The notes under the pieces: generated by a model
Databases searched by the model: none
What the model was told of the DNA's origin: nothing
The model's input: only the letters and a program-made list of their open reading frames with translations
Part shown: positions 1-7,272 of the stretch, piece after piece
Position numbering within the stretch: the first letter of the stretch is position 1
How the letters are laid out: every line of letters begins with the position of its first letter
Assembly (NCBI GenBank): GCA_000785145.2
Contig: JSZA02000060.1
Location: forward strand, 1-43,305
DNA: 43,305 nucleotides
Source: Candidatus Thiomargarita nelsonii
Lineage (GTDB): Bacteria > Pseudomonadota > Gammaproteobacteria > Beggiatoales > Beggiatoaceae
Direction: 5' to 3'
Made by a program: the position numbers and the translations under genes

Positions 1-59
1 GGGGCGGGTGTAGGGGCAATCCCTTGTGGTTGCCCGCCCCTACTGAAGTGGTTGCCCTT
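1..59. repeat. GGGGCGGG/GGTTGCCC dispersed hairpin repeat, copy at window edge
   Basis: The sequence GTAGGGGCAATCCC..GTGGTTGCCCGCCCCTAC folds back on itself, and the same core recurs at 3141-3180, 21927-21954, 39311-39358 and 39375-39410. It is followed by CTTAAC..GGTGGCATTG, a degenerate version of the end of the CAATGCCATT element described at 3129-3198. It is noncoding and cut by the window edge. Confidence 0.7.
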
Positions 60-158
60 AACGAAGGTGGCATTGACGCTTTGCTGCGGAATGCCTGCCT
101 GGACGCTCCGCGTCCTGCAACGAGAAAAACTCTGTTCTCGTACTTCTATGGATAATTT

Positions 159-620
159 ATGAATTTGATGCAAGAATTAGAAAAAATTGTCAAAAAATTT
201 TCTCAAGAACGCATAGAATATGCCGTATGTGGTGGAATGGCTTTGGCAATTTGGGGGTATCCTAGAGCCACCCTAGATATTGATATGCTTGTTGAGTACC
301 ATTCAATAGTACGGCTGAGTCAAAAACTAAAAGATTTAGGTTTTGACATGAACGAAACAATTGTGCCTTTAGGAGATGTCAAAATATGTCGTTTTTACCG
401 AATAGAATCTTCAGGGGAAACCCTTGTTTTAGATATTCTATTTATTCCCAATTCGATGAAAGAAGTATGGGAAAGTCGACAAGAGGTAATAATTAACGAT
501 AAGCCTTTTGTAGTCGTCTCACCAGAAGGTCTTATTTCTCTCAAATTATTGAGAGACAATTTGCAGGACAAAGCGGATATTGAATATCTTAGTCAACTTA
601 TTAAGAATTCTGTTGACTAG
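159..620 (+). CDS. Nucleotidyltransferase-fold protein, probable half of a toxin-antitoxin-like module
   Basis: This 153-aa protein carries the nucleotidyltransferase signature near residues 24-42: GG-MALAIWGYPRATLDIDM, with the G-G and the D-x-D metal ligands. A further acidic residue lies in the strand LVLDILF at about residue 91. The family (AbiEii/MNT/DUF6036-like) transfers nucleotides to RNA or protein targets and is often one half of a toxin-antitoxin or abortive-infection pair. The next gene starts 23 bases downstream behind a good ribosome-binding site (GAGAGG), so the two look co-transcribed. The ATG at 159 was chosen as the first start; the ATG at 168 is also possible and neither has a strong Shine-Dalgarno. 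The 3' end and the start of the next gene are duplicated at 2920-3004. The fold is clear; the biological role is inferred. Confidence 0.75.
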   Translation: MNLMQELEKIVKKFSQERIEYAVCGGMALAIWGYPRATLDIDMLVEYHSIVRLSQKLKDLGFDMNETIVPLGDVKICRFYRIESSGETLVLDILFIPNSMKEVWESRQEVIINDKPFVVVSPEGLISLKLLRDNLQDKADIEYLSQLIKNSVD

Positions 621-643
621 GCTAAATTATTTGAGAGGTATTT

Positions 644-859
644 GTGAAAAGCAAGAAAATAGAACTAGATATGAGTCCAGAAGCGATTGGGCTTCGTCTC
701 AAAACGGTATCAGAGTTGAGACGAGCCACCCTGACTTTGGCAAAATCAGATGTCGCTAGAGCGATTAGAAAAAAAAATCCAAATAATCCCATTTCAAAAA
801 GAGTCGCTTTGGCTCTTGGGGAAATATCTCCTGGTGAGGAGGTGGAGTCCAAAATTTAA
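644..859 (+). CDS. Small hypothetical partner of the nucleotidyltransferase
   Basis: This 71-aa, lysine/arginine-rich protein starts with GTG at 644, with GAGAGG at 633-638 placed correctly in front of it. No domain is recognisable. Its central stretch (SELRRATLTLAKSDVARAI) is helical and could be a binding helix. Because it is small and coupled to the upstream nucleotidyltransferase, it is a candidate cognate partner (antitoxin or toxin), but this rests on context only. An abortive copy of the same start region, with about 176 bases missing, lies at 2968-3004, which shows that this locus has been duplicated. The stop is followed 20 bases later by a terminator-like palindrome. Confidence 0.6.
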   Translation: MKSKKIELDMSPEAIGLRLKTVSELRRATLTLAKSDVARAIRKKNPNNPISKRVALALGEISPGEEVESKI

Positions 860-880
860 TTAAAAATTTGCTGATCCACA

Positions 881-911
881 GAAATCCTATTTTTTCAAAA
901 AATAGGATTTC
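881..911. repeat. GAAATCCTATTT palindrome, copy 1 (terminator-like)
   Basis: Perfect inverted repeat GAAATCCTATTTTTT-C-AAAAAATAGGATTTC just after the small-partner gene. The same palindrome occurs at 21981, 23931, 30811 (G/C variant), 37341 and 43247. It may act as a bidirectional terminator. Confidence 0.75.
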
Positions 912-929
912 TCGAATCACTTAAAAACT

Positions 930-1720
930 CAAAGCTGTACTCCAATCCCTGTCAATAAGTAATCCTTATGAAGTGATAGAGTACCAACGTTTTCGTCAAT
1001 TGACCATTTCTCGCTTAAATTCTATCGTTCATCTCATTGCTTTTGAACATGATGTATAAACATGGTTATCATTGGCACACCAACCGCTGAGCGTCATCTC
1101 GGTGAGCTTTCCGAGGCACTCTACTCACTTGAGAAACCTTACCGCAACACAAATGTTGGTGCCGCTCATTTTGCAGAAATACAGCAAGAAGTCAAAAATG
1201 TGACAGCACTGTTACAAAAATTTATCAACACGCCCGTTTTTCTCGCTCAACCTTAAATATCGGCGTTGTTGGGCGGGCGCGGCAAGGCAAAAGCCGTTTA
1301 TTGCAAAGCCTCACCGGTTTGTCTCGCCAATAAAATCCCGATAGTAATCGGGGACATTGCACCGGTGTGCGAAGCATGGTTTGTCACAAACCGGATATTG
1401 AGCCTTATGCTGAAATCACTTTTTATAATGAGCGTGACTTTTTACAGGAAGTGATTGCGCCTTATTACGATGCCCTTAATCTTGGCACACCGCCATTGAT
1501 CAATTTGCTCAAAGTGCTTTACCCGATCAAGGCTCGCTTGGGGCTGAGCAAAAAGCGCAGATTGAGCATCTGAAAAAATATCACGAGCATATTGAGAGCT
1601 ACCGCCATTGGCTAAAGGAATCGACACCAAAACGGATTGAGCGTGGGGAAATCCAAGCTTATGTAGCCCAATATAATTTGGAGAGTTATACAATTAAAAC
1701 GATTCGCTCACCTTTGGACA
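930..1720 (+). pseudogene. Remnant of a dynamin-like GTPase gene
   Basis: Pieces of one protein are spread over different frames. Bases 1062-1250 encode an N-terminal region ending INTPVFLA. Bases 1251-1325 continue with LNIGVVGRARQGKSRLLQSL, a P-loop (G-x4-GKS). Around 1345-1480 comes a GDGGHCTGVRS-like switch region followed by ITFYNERDFLQEVIAPYYD. Bases 1570-1715 encode LKKYHEHIESYRHWLKE and IQAYVAQYN. This order is that of bacterial dynamin-family GTPases. At least three frame changes and several missing stretches mean that no functional protein can be made. Bases 930-1057 hold a short open stretch (ending LIAFEHDV) that may be the beginning of the same gene, but this is uncertain. The remnant abuts the permease remnant at about 1715, which suggests a deletion joint. 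Confidence 0.65.
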
Positions 1721-2503
1721 TTTCTCCGAGTTGTTCCAATTCTTGATCGATTAATGCCCCTGCCTCTCCAAGTTTTATTCCCTTAACCGGAAATATGACT
1801 TTACAAAGCATAAACCAAGCCACGGGCAACATGATAATGACTAGAGGGACTCCCATTAACATCCATGTGCCAAAGTCAATGTTAATGCCGTAATTGCCCG
1901 ACCTATCGAAGCACTGTAGGCAATACCAAGCATTAACGCCACACCAAATTTTCGTGATTGCGCCGGATCATTTATATGGTTATTAACAAATTCAATTATT
2001 GAAATGCCAACAGCAAACATCATTATAGTAGTCGCTGTATTCGATATCCACATTGATAATAAGGCGGTAGCCACCATAAAGCCACCAATAATACCTTCGG
2101 GGCTGGTTCCAACGGCTTTAACAATTCGTAACGCAATACGGCGGTGTAGTCCCCAACGTTGCATCGCGGCAGCAATCATAAAGCCACCTAAAAACAGAAA
2201 AATCAGCGGATGTCCATAACTAGCGGCAACGGTTTTTTGTGGCGCAATTGCTAAAAGTGGCATCATAGGAATTGGTAATAACGCCGTTACTGGTATTGGT
2301 ATAGCTTCTGTCATCCACCAAATGATCATCCAAGCAGCCAATGCAACGAGTTTCCAAACTTCCGGCGTGAAACCTTCTGGAGCCGATAACATCAGCAAAA
2401 ACAACATCGCCATCGGACCAAGCACAAGGGCAATCAAACGTTGTTTTGAAATAGAAGATTCTTCAGACATAAATGGTTTCTCTAGTTGATTATTCTCGTC
2501 CAA
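1720..2503 (-). pseudogene. SLC13/DASS-type anion (Na+/sulfate or dicarboxylate) permease, truncated and frameshifted
   Basis: The open stretch 1856-2503 (215 aa) contains the start of a divalent anion/sodium symporter: hydrophobic helices, WWMTEAIPIPVTALLPIPMM, the HPLIFLFLGGFMIA segment and the SMWISNTATTIMM motif, which are typical of the family. After AYSASIG, family members continue with a GT-x-IGTPPN motif. Here about 25 residues are missing and the frame changes. The next part (FGTWMLMGVPLVIIMLPVAW, ending near LGEMSKGE) lies in another frame at about 1720-1850, and the second half of the transporter is absent. It therefore has an internal deletion plus a 3' truncation. It would have been an inner-membrane transporter; nothing functional is expected now. 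Confidence 0.75.
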
Positions 2504-2521
2504 AATAAATTTTGGACTCCT
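2500..2521. repeat. GGAGTCCAA palindrome, copy 1
   Basis: Palindrome GTCCAAAATAAATTTTGGAC followed by TCC, just upstream of the permease remnant. Related copies with the core TCCAAGATTTATCTTGGA lie at 24494, 29079, 30778 and 41240. Confidence 0.6.
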
Positions 2522-2548
2522 ACATTTTACTTTTTTTAATTCAAAAAT

Positions 2549-2782
2549 GCCAGAAACCTTATTTATTGCAGACTTACATCTTGATCCAAGACGCCCTATC
2601 CCCCCTCACATACTTTAGGGAATTTTTAGCCAAACTTTGTACGATTTAACGTGCAGCGGTATCCCAGTGTTTGTTATGCAGCATTTCGTCAACGTCGAGT
2701 GGTTGGGGATTGGCGCTCTGTGCGTGCTATGATAGTCAGTTGTACGCCGGAAAATTGCCAACTTGTTGATTTACGTTGTATT
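2549..2782 (+). pseudogene. lpxH: Remnant of UDP-2,3-diacylglucosamine diphosphatase (lpxH)
   Basis: Bases 2549-2615 encode METLFIADLHLDPRRP (first residue M, then P), the N-terminal metallophosphatase signature D-x-H-L of LpxH, the lipid A pathway enzyme. A frame change then gives TYFREFLAKLC. The piece GIPVFVM (2670-2690) resembles the strand before the HGNRD motif of LpxH. The last stretch, RRVVGDWRSVRAMIV...LVDLRCI with a stop at about 2782, fits the LpxH C-terminal GDW segment. The middle of the gene, including most metal ligands, is missing. The assignment is from motif order only; a functional copy must exist elsewhere if the cell makes standard lipid A. Confidence 0.6.
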
Positions 2783-2919
2783 TAGTACAACGGATTAGGG
2801 GAAGAAACTGATTTCTCGTTCCCACGCTCTGCGCTCATCGTTGTACACAAGTTTTTTGTCGTTAAGTCAACATTTTTTGACTTATCCCTGCTAAAAAAAA
2901 ATCCCTGTAGTTAAGTGTT

Positions 2920-3004
2920 CTTAGTCAACTTATTAAGAATTCTGTTGACTAGTATTTGCTAAATTATTTGAGAGGTATTTGTGAAAATCTCCTGGTGAGG
3001 AGGT
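2920..3004 (+). pseudogene. Internally deleted second copy of the 588-846 toxin-antitoxin-like locus
   Basis: Bases 2920-3004 repeat the end of the nucleotidyltransferase gene (CTTAGTCAACTTATTAAG...), its stop, the spacer and the GTG start of the small partner. They then jump from GTGAAAA straight to TCTCCTGGTGAGGAGGT near the end of the small gene. About 176 bases (651-826 in the intact locus) are missing, and 5 bases (TATTT) are added in the spacer. Confidence 0.85.
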
Positions 3005-3026
3005 CGGCTTAATGGCAGTGATTGAA

Positions 3027-3105
3027 GCGTAGGGTGCATTCTTGATGTCGCTGTAGACTAATGGTTCGTGGAGAGATGGTGCGTAGGACGCACCCTACAC
3101 TCGCT
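3027..3105. repeat. GTAGGGTGCGT dispersed repeats
   Basis: GTAGGGTGCATTC at 3029 and the inverted GGTGCGTAGGACGCACCCTAC at 3079-3099. The same family is present at 26573-26712 and 39429-39485. Short palindromic noncoding units. Confidence 0.6.
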
Positions 3106-3128
3106 ACACTCGCTTACGTGCGTCATAT

Positions 3129-3198
3129 CAATGCCATTGGCGTAGGGGCGGGTGTAGGGGCAATCCTTTATGGTTGCCCTCTTAACTTAATGGCATTG
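3129..3198. mobile_element. CAATGCCATT-ended MITE-like element, 70 bp, with 11-bp target duplication
   Basis: The ends are CAATGCCATT at the left (3129) and AATGGCATTG at the right (to 3198), inverted relative to each other. The bases immediately outside are identical, GTGCGTCATAT at 3118-3128 and at 3199-3209, which is an 11-bp target-site duplication. The interior is the GGGGCGGGTGTAGGGGCAATCC..GGTTGCCC repeat. The element supplies the stop codon and last residues of the neighbouring glycosyltransferase. Confidence 0.85.
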
Positions 3199-4615
3199 GT
3201 GCGTCATATCCGATGGAAGATTTTTCAATAGTTCGGTGAATCGCCTCATCTTCAATCACCAGCACATTTTTCAATCCCTGACGTTTGGCTCGCTCAATAA
3301 TGTGACGATGTGATAATGTATAACCCGCCTCTGGATTTGTCTCAATGGCACTGAAACGACGTACTCTTTGCAAAATACCGAGCTTCTGGAAACCGGCTTG
3401 CATTTTATCCCAACGTTCCGTTTGAGAATCTAAGTTAATACAATAGATGGCATCAAAAAAATAAAAGGGACTTTCCAATTCTTTTTTGACTTGCCTAACA
3501 ATTTTTTCAGTTTGTTCTTTACCTATTTGTTCTATAAAGTGTTTTACCATCGGGGCAGAGTCTAAACCTAATTCATCATAACCCACTAAAAAATTATAAA
3601 TGCGATCTTCCCAAGTGTTTTTGTAGGGTGTTTTTAATGGACGCTGAAAACGATGCAACCAACGCAGAAAAGGTAAACATAAAGTACGTCTGCCCTGTTG
3701 ACGAAATTTTTCATGCATATAGCCTTCTTCACAAACGAAGCCACGAAAGCGAGGATTAAACCCTAGCCAAGCCTCTTTGCGACAAGCAAAGAGTCCCATA
3801 CCTTGCATTGCTATCTCAAAAACGTCGCCATCAATATTTTTACCCCGCGCATCAGTTGCCCAAGTACCATACATAGCACCATTCCATTCTAAATTCATGT
3901 GAGTGAATAAGGAACTGAGATCATCTTTAACCAGTGGTCCTTGTAACAGATCAGAACAATTTGGATTATCATCTAAAAAATCAATGAGTTTCCGTATCGC
4001 GCCTGGCATGATGAGTACATGAGAATCTATACACAAGACATAATCCGCATCGGCTTCACAAAAGAGAATATGCTTAACCATTGTGCCAGTTTGTTCTGTA
4101 TAGGGAACATAATAATAATTAGGAATTGAAGTTTCTAGTTTTTGGAGTTCTTGAGCGATTGCACCATAAGGATTATTATCTATAACCATAATGCCTATTT
4201 CTTCTGCAACCTCAGGATGATAGCTACGAATAGCTTGTACTGAAAAATAGACGCCATCAAAATCATCATAAGTCGCCATGCCTATACAGAGCTTATGATG
4301 TTGTCTCTTTTTTAGCGGTATCTCAAATTCTATTAACTCATTTTCTTGCCAAAGTATCAATAAATCGAACAAATCTTTGGCAACCTCTTCTTTATTTTCG
4401 ACAAATATTTCTTGTAAAGCTGCCCTGATTGCCCGTACCTCTGTTTTACCATCACAAAATGTCCAAATAAAGACTGCCATTGGATTAAGTAAATAGCTAT
4501 CCTCGTGAGATTGAGAAACTAACTTATCTTGTTCATCTGACGAATGCAATTGCCAGTCCTTATTTGGTTTAGGTTTGTAATTATCTAAAGTATGTAAATC
4601 GTTATTGAATCTCAT
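3182..4615 (-). CDS. PqqD-like domain fused to a glycosyltransferase, with a truncated GT25 tail
   Basis: This 477-aa protein has three parts. Residues about 35-98 form a PqqD-like wing (LLNPMAVFIWTFCDGK...LFDLLILWQENELI); PqqD domains bind leader peptides in RiPP pathways. Residues about 107-330 are a GT-A-like glycosyltransferase: IGMATYDDFDGVYFSVQAI, then IGIMVIDNNP, YVLCIDSHV as the metal-binding acidic motif, and CEEGYMHEKFR. Residues about 388-458 begin a GT25 (LPS-type) domain (AIYCINLDSQTERWDKM, LSHRHIIERA, VLVIEDEA), which stops after about 70 of roughly 200 residues. The last residues and the stop come from the inserted element at 3129-3198. The gene follows the 58-aa peptide gene and its terminator, so the peptide may be its acceptor. 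This is an inference. Confidence 0.75.
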   Translation of the reverse strand: MRFNNDLHTLDNYKPKPNKDWQLHSSDEQDKLVSQSHEDSYLLNPMAVFIWTFCDGKTEVRAIRAALQEIFVENKEEVAKDLFDLLILWQENELIEFEIPLKKRQHHKLCIGMATYDDFDGVYFSVQAIRSYHPEVAEEIGIMVIDNNPYGAIAQELQKLETSIPNYYYVPYTEQTGTMVKHILFCEADADYVLCIDSHVLIMPGAIRKLIDFLDDNPNCSDLLQGPLVKDDLSSLFTHMNLEWNGAMYGTWATDARGKNIDGDVFEIAMQGMGLFACRKEAWLGFNPRFRGFVCEEGYMHEKFRQQGRRTLCLPFLRWLHRFQRPLKTPYKNTWEDRIYNFLVGYDELGLDSAPMVKHFIEQIGKEQTEKIVRQVKKELESPFYFFDAIYCINLDSQTERWDKMQAGFQKLGILQRVRRFSAIETNPEAGYTLSHRHIIERAKRQGLKNVLVIEDEAIHRTIEKSSIGYDAPMPLS

Positions 4616-4629
4616 TTTTTCTATGCCTA

Positions 4630-4663
4630 TAAAAAAAACGGGCGAACTTGTGTGCTCGCCCTT
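4630..4663 (-). terminator. Intrinsic terminator after the 58-aa peptide gene
   Basis: On the minus strand, GGGCGAGCACACAAGTTCGCCC forms a 6-bp G/C stem with a 10-base loop, followed by eight T residues. It starts about 7 bases after the peptide stop codon. It would end most transcripts there and leave partial read-through into the glycosyltransferase gene, a common way to make a precursor peptide in excess over its enzymes. Confidence 0.85.
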
Positions 4664-4668
4664 GTTGA

Positions 4669-4845
4669 TTAACTACTACTGAACGCCATAACTTTCTTAG
4701 AAGTTAATAAGCTAATGACTGCGGGTGCCGTATAGGCGGAATATTTACCCATTTTTTTGAGGGCTTCTCGACGAGTGTCTAAAAGCTCATCTATGTGGCT
4801 GTCACCTAAATCTTTAGTGTGGGATGGATGGGGTTTGTGTTCCAT
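4669..4845 (-). CDS. 58-aa peptide with RRxxLKKxGKY motif and C-terminal Ser-Ser-Ser, candidate modified-peptide precursor
   Basis: An ATG at 4845 behind CAGGAG opens a 58-codon gene. The product has a polar, His/Asp-rich N-terminus. A conserved-looking core follows: TRREALKKMGKYSAYTAPAV (residues 24-43), then ISLLTSKK and the tail VMAFSSS. The double arginine before a short apolar stretch resembles a Tat-type or leader recognition motif, but the hydrophobic segment is too short and interrupted for a confident signal peptide. The gene sits between sulfotransferase genes and a PqqD-glycosyltransferase gene and is followed by a strong terminator. I infer that it is the substrate of the surrounding PqqD, HprK-like kinase, glycosyl- and sulfotransferase enzymes. 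The three terminal serines are plausible acceptor residues. Function is not proven. Confidence 0.75.
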   Translation of the reverse strand: MEHKPHPSHTKDLGDSHIDELLDTRREALKKMGKYSAYTAPAVISLLTSKKVMAFSSS

Positions 4846-4953
4846 CGTGAGTTACTCCTGCTGTTGAAATGAAATATATTAAGAAAAAAAACCTAAATAT
4901 CAGATGTTTTAAATATTGTTCTGAAATCCTATAATAACATAGTAGCTTAATTA

Positions 4954-6120
4954 TCAATAACCATCCATTACATTAATTAATAATCGGTTTTCTACATCCA
5001 ATTTTTCACGTTTATCTTTTTCAGTTTGTAGTTCTTGCTTTAATTGTTCTACTTTTTCGAGTAATTGTTGGTTTGCTTCTTGCTCTAGTTGCCAAATGGT
5101 AATAGCCGTATCAGCTACCGTTTCTTGAGATAAACCAGGATACTGTTCCCATGGAGCCTCCCTATCTGGTAAAGGTTCATAAAACAATCGCCCGTCTTCC
5201 CGATTTAAAAATTCACGCGCAATACGGGCATTATCTTCTTCAAAATGTTGAAGTGTTTCCCTACGCCATTTGGGCGAAAATAAACTGTATTTTTGTCTGT
5301 TAATTTCTAAAGGAAAATCTTGACGCCGTAGTAGCTGATTCAGCACCGCACGTTGCTTGATATCCGCTTTAAATTGCTGTTGTAAAAGTACCATCAGTTG
5401 TATGAGTTCAGTCGGGAGTGATTCATTTTGATGAGACGTTGGCAGGGAAAATGTCTCATCAAGACTGAGCCCAAGTATATTAAGAAAATCTTCGTTCAGG
5501 TTCTGATGATAAAATTGTTCTATTTCAAAAGGCCTTACGATAATATTTTTTCTTCCAAACACTTGGGCAAATTTGAAGAGTTTGTTGTAAAAATAACAGT
5601 AACTCTGCTTATTTTGAATTTGTTGATTAACAAACAGTTCAAAGCTATCGTAGTATCTAGCATTTTTGGTGTTTTGATTGTACAGAGATTCTAAAAATTT
5701 ATCTTGTCGCCGTAAATAGATAATAATCTTAAAGTTAAAATTCATCCTTTCAAAAATCGTTAACATCTCTTCCGGCTTAACTTGAGTGAAAAAATATTCT
5801 GCTGAAATTAATATATTAGCAGAATCTTGGTAAGGTATGATATGTTCACGTATTTCTCTAATGCAATCTTCCTTTTTGGTTATTTGGTATTTTTCATTAA
5901 TCCAGTGAGGATACACACCTTTTAGAGCAAATACCAGAAAACGTTGTCCACCACTTTTACTTGATTTCATCCCCAATGGTTTATAATAGGTGCCTTCAGT
6001 CGGATAAAAAAATCCTAGTTGTTTTAAGCGTTCCCGATTTTGATCAAAAAATAGTTGTAGCGTTGAGGAACCTGTTTTATGCGTACCAATATGAATATAG
6101 ATTGTTTTCATGAGATCCAT
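4954..6120 (-). CDS. Sulfotransferase-like protein (P-loop PAPS-binding type), copy 2
   Basis: The 388-aa protein begins with IYIHIGTHKTGSSTLQLFF (residues 6-24), the 5'-phosphosulfate-binding loop of PAPS-dependent sulfotransferases. Near residues 128-146 it carries KIIIYLRRQDKFLESLYNQ, the R and S of the 3'-phosphate-binding motif. Residues 340-385 are a Q/K/E-rich coiled coil. It is a close paralogue of the next gene upstream (6122-7252), one base away, so the pair arose by tandem duplication and is co-transcribed. Such enzymes move sulfate from PAPS to carbohydrate or tyrosyl hydroxyls; the acceptor cannot be read from sequence. The context of glycosyltransferases suggests a glycan. It has no signal peptide and probably acts in the cytoplasm. 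Confidence 0.8.
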   Translation of the reverse strand: MDLMKTIYIHIGTHKTGSSTLQLFFDQNRERLKQLGFFYPTEGTYYKPLGMKSSKSGGQRFLVFALKGVYPHWINEKYQITKKEDCIREIREHIIPYQDSANILISAEYFFTQVKPEEMLTIFERMNFNFKIIIYLRRQDKFLESLYNQNTKNARYYDSFELFVNQQIQNKQSYCYFYNKLFKFAQVFGRKNIIVRPFEIEQFYHQNLNEDFLNILGLSLDETFSLPTSHQNESLPTELIQLMVLLQQQFKADIKQRAVLNQLLRRQDFPLEINRQKYSLFSPKWRRETLQHFEEDNARIAREFLNREDGRLFYEPLPDREAPWEQYPGLSQETVADTAITIWQLEQEANQQLLEKVEQLKQELQTEKDKREKLDVENRLLINVMDGY

Positions 6121-6121
6121 A

Positions 6122-7252
6122 TCACTTTGTCAACATATTAATTAATGTTTTATTTTCTAATTCTAATTGTTTATTGATGGTTTTTTCTATTTTAATATCT
6201 TGTGTTAATTTGTCAACTTGCTTTAACAATTTTTGACGCTTTTCTTCTTCTAGTTGCCAGATTTTAACGGTTGCTTTGGCGACTTTTTCGATAGATAAAC
6301 CAGAATAGGGTTTCCACGGTGCCGCCATATTTGGTAAAGGTTCATAAAACAGTTGCCCATCTCTCCTACCCAAATATTCACGCGCAACCGCCTCATTATC
6401 GGCTTGAAAACAATCCATAATCTTTCGACGTAACTGAGGTGACAAGGGATCGTAGTCTTGCAGTTCCATTTCTAATGGCAAGTTTCTTAATCGCCAGTTC
6501 AATCTCAGTTGTTGTTCTATCTCTAAATGAGATTGTCGATTAAGCAGTTTCATTAAATTAATCAGTTCATAAGGAGGCGATTCATTTTGGCGTTCGGTTG
6601 TTTCAAAATCTGGTTTCAGGGATAAACCTAAAATCTTTAAAAAATCCTCAATCAAGCTTTGATGATACCATTGTTGTTTTTCAAAGGCGCGAACAATAAT
6701 ATTTTCTTTTCCAAAGGCTTTAGCCAGTTTTGTAATTCTTGGGTAATGATAAAATGAAGAGTTTTTGTTTTCTATTTCTATCTTAATAAAATTGTCAAAA
6801 TTCTCATGAGTTCTATCTTTTCTACATTGCTTGACACGCTGATTATAAATTGATACTAAACGCTTATCTTGTCTTCGTAGATAGACGATAATTTTACACA
6901 CAAGCGGCATTTGATCTAAAATAGCTCGGAGTTCTTTAGCAGAAACAAACCAAAACCTCTCAGCTGATAATAAAATCTTGTTACATTCTGCCTCATTGAT
7001 ATGCTGGCGTATTTGTGTAGTACACCATTCTTTGGTATATTTAAAATCATTTGGATCAACCCAATGATAATTCTCACCATAAAATGCACGAGCTAGAGTA
7101 TGATGCCCATCATTATGGTAATAAGAACCTTCAGCAGGATAATAAACACCTTGTTGTTTTAAAAGTGTTTTATTTATTTTAAAAAATGTTTGCAAACTTG
7201 TCGTACCGGTCTTAGGCGTACCAATATGAATATAAACGGTTTTCATCATCAT
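6122..7252 (-). CDS. Sulfotransferase-like protein (P-loop PAPS-binding type), copy 1
   Basis: This 376-aa paralogue of the 4954-6120 product has VYIHIGTPKTGTTSLQTFF at its N-terminus (5'-PSB loop) and KIIVYLRRQDKRLVSIYNQ near residue 125 (3'-PB motif). The C-terminal 45 residues form a coiled coil (KLTQDIKIEKTINKQLELEN). Both paralogues share the segment YEPLP..APW before the coil. The gene lies 20 bases after the large radical SAM fusion gene and 1 base before its twin, pointing to one transcript. The two copies have diverged in the middle, which may mean different acceptor sites on the same polymer. The start is the second Met of an MMMK cluster region; the exact start within the first three codons is uncertain. 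Confidence 0.8.
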   Translation of the reverse strand: MMMKTVYIHIGTPKTGTTSLQTFFKINKTLLKQQGVYYPAEGSYYHNDGHHTLARAFYGENYHWVDPNDFKYTKEWCTTQIRQHINEAECNKILLSAERFWFVSAKELRAILDQMPLVCKIIVYLRRQDKRLVSIYNQRVKQCRKDRTHENFDNFIKIEIENKNSSFYHYPRITKLAKAFGKENIIVRAFEKQQWYHQSLIEDFLKILGLSLKPDFETTERQNESPPYELINLMKLLNRQSHLEIEQQLRLNWRLRNLPLEMELQDYDPLSPQLRRKIMDCFQADNEAVAREYLGRRDGQLFYEPLPNMAAPWKPYSGLSIEKVAKATVKIWQLEEEKRQKLLKQVDKLTQDIKIEKTINKQLELENKTLINMLTK

Positions 7253-7272
7253 TATCTAATTAATTTAAAAAT

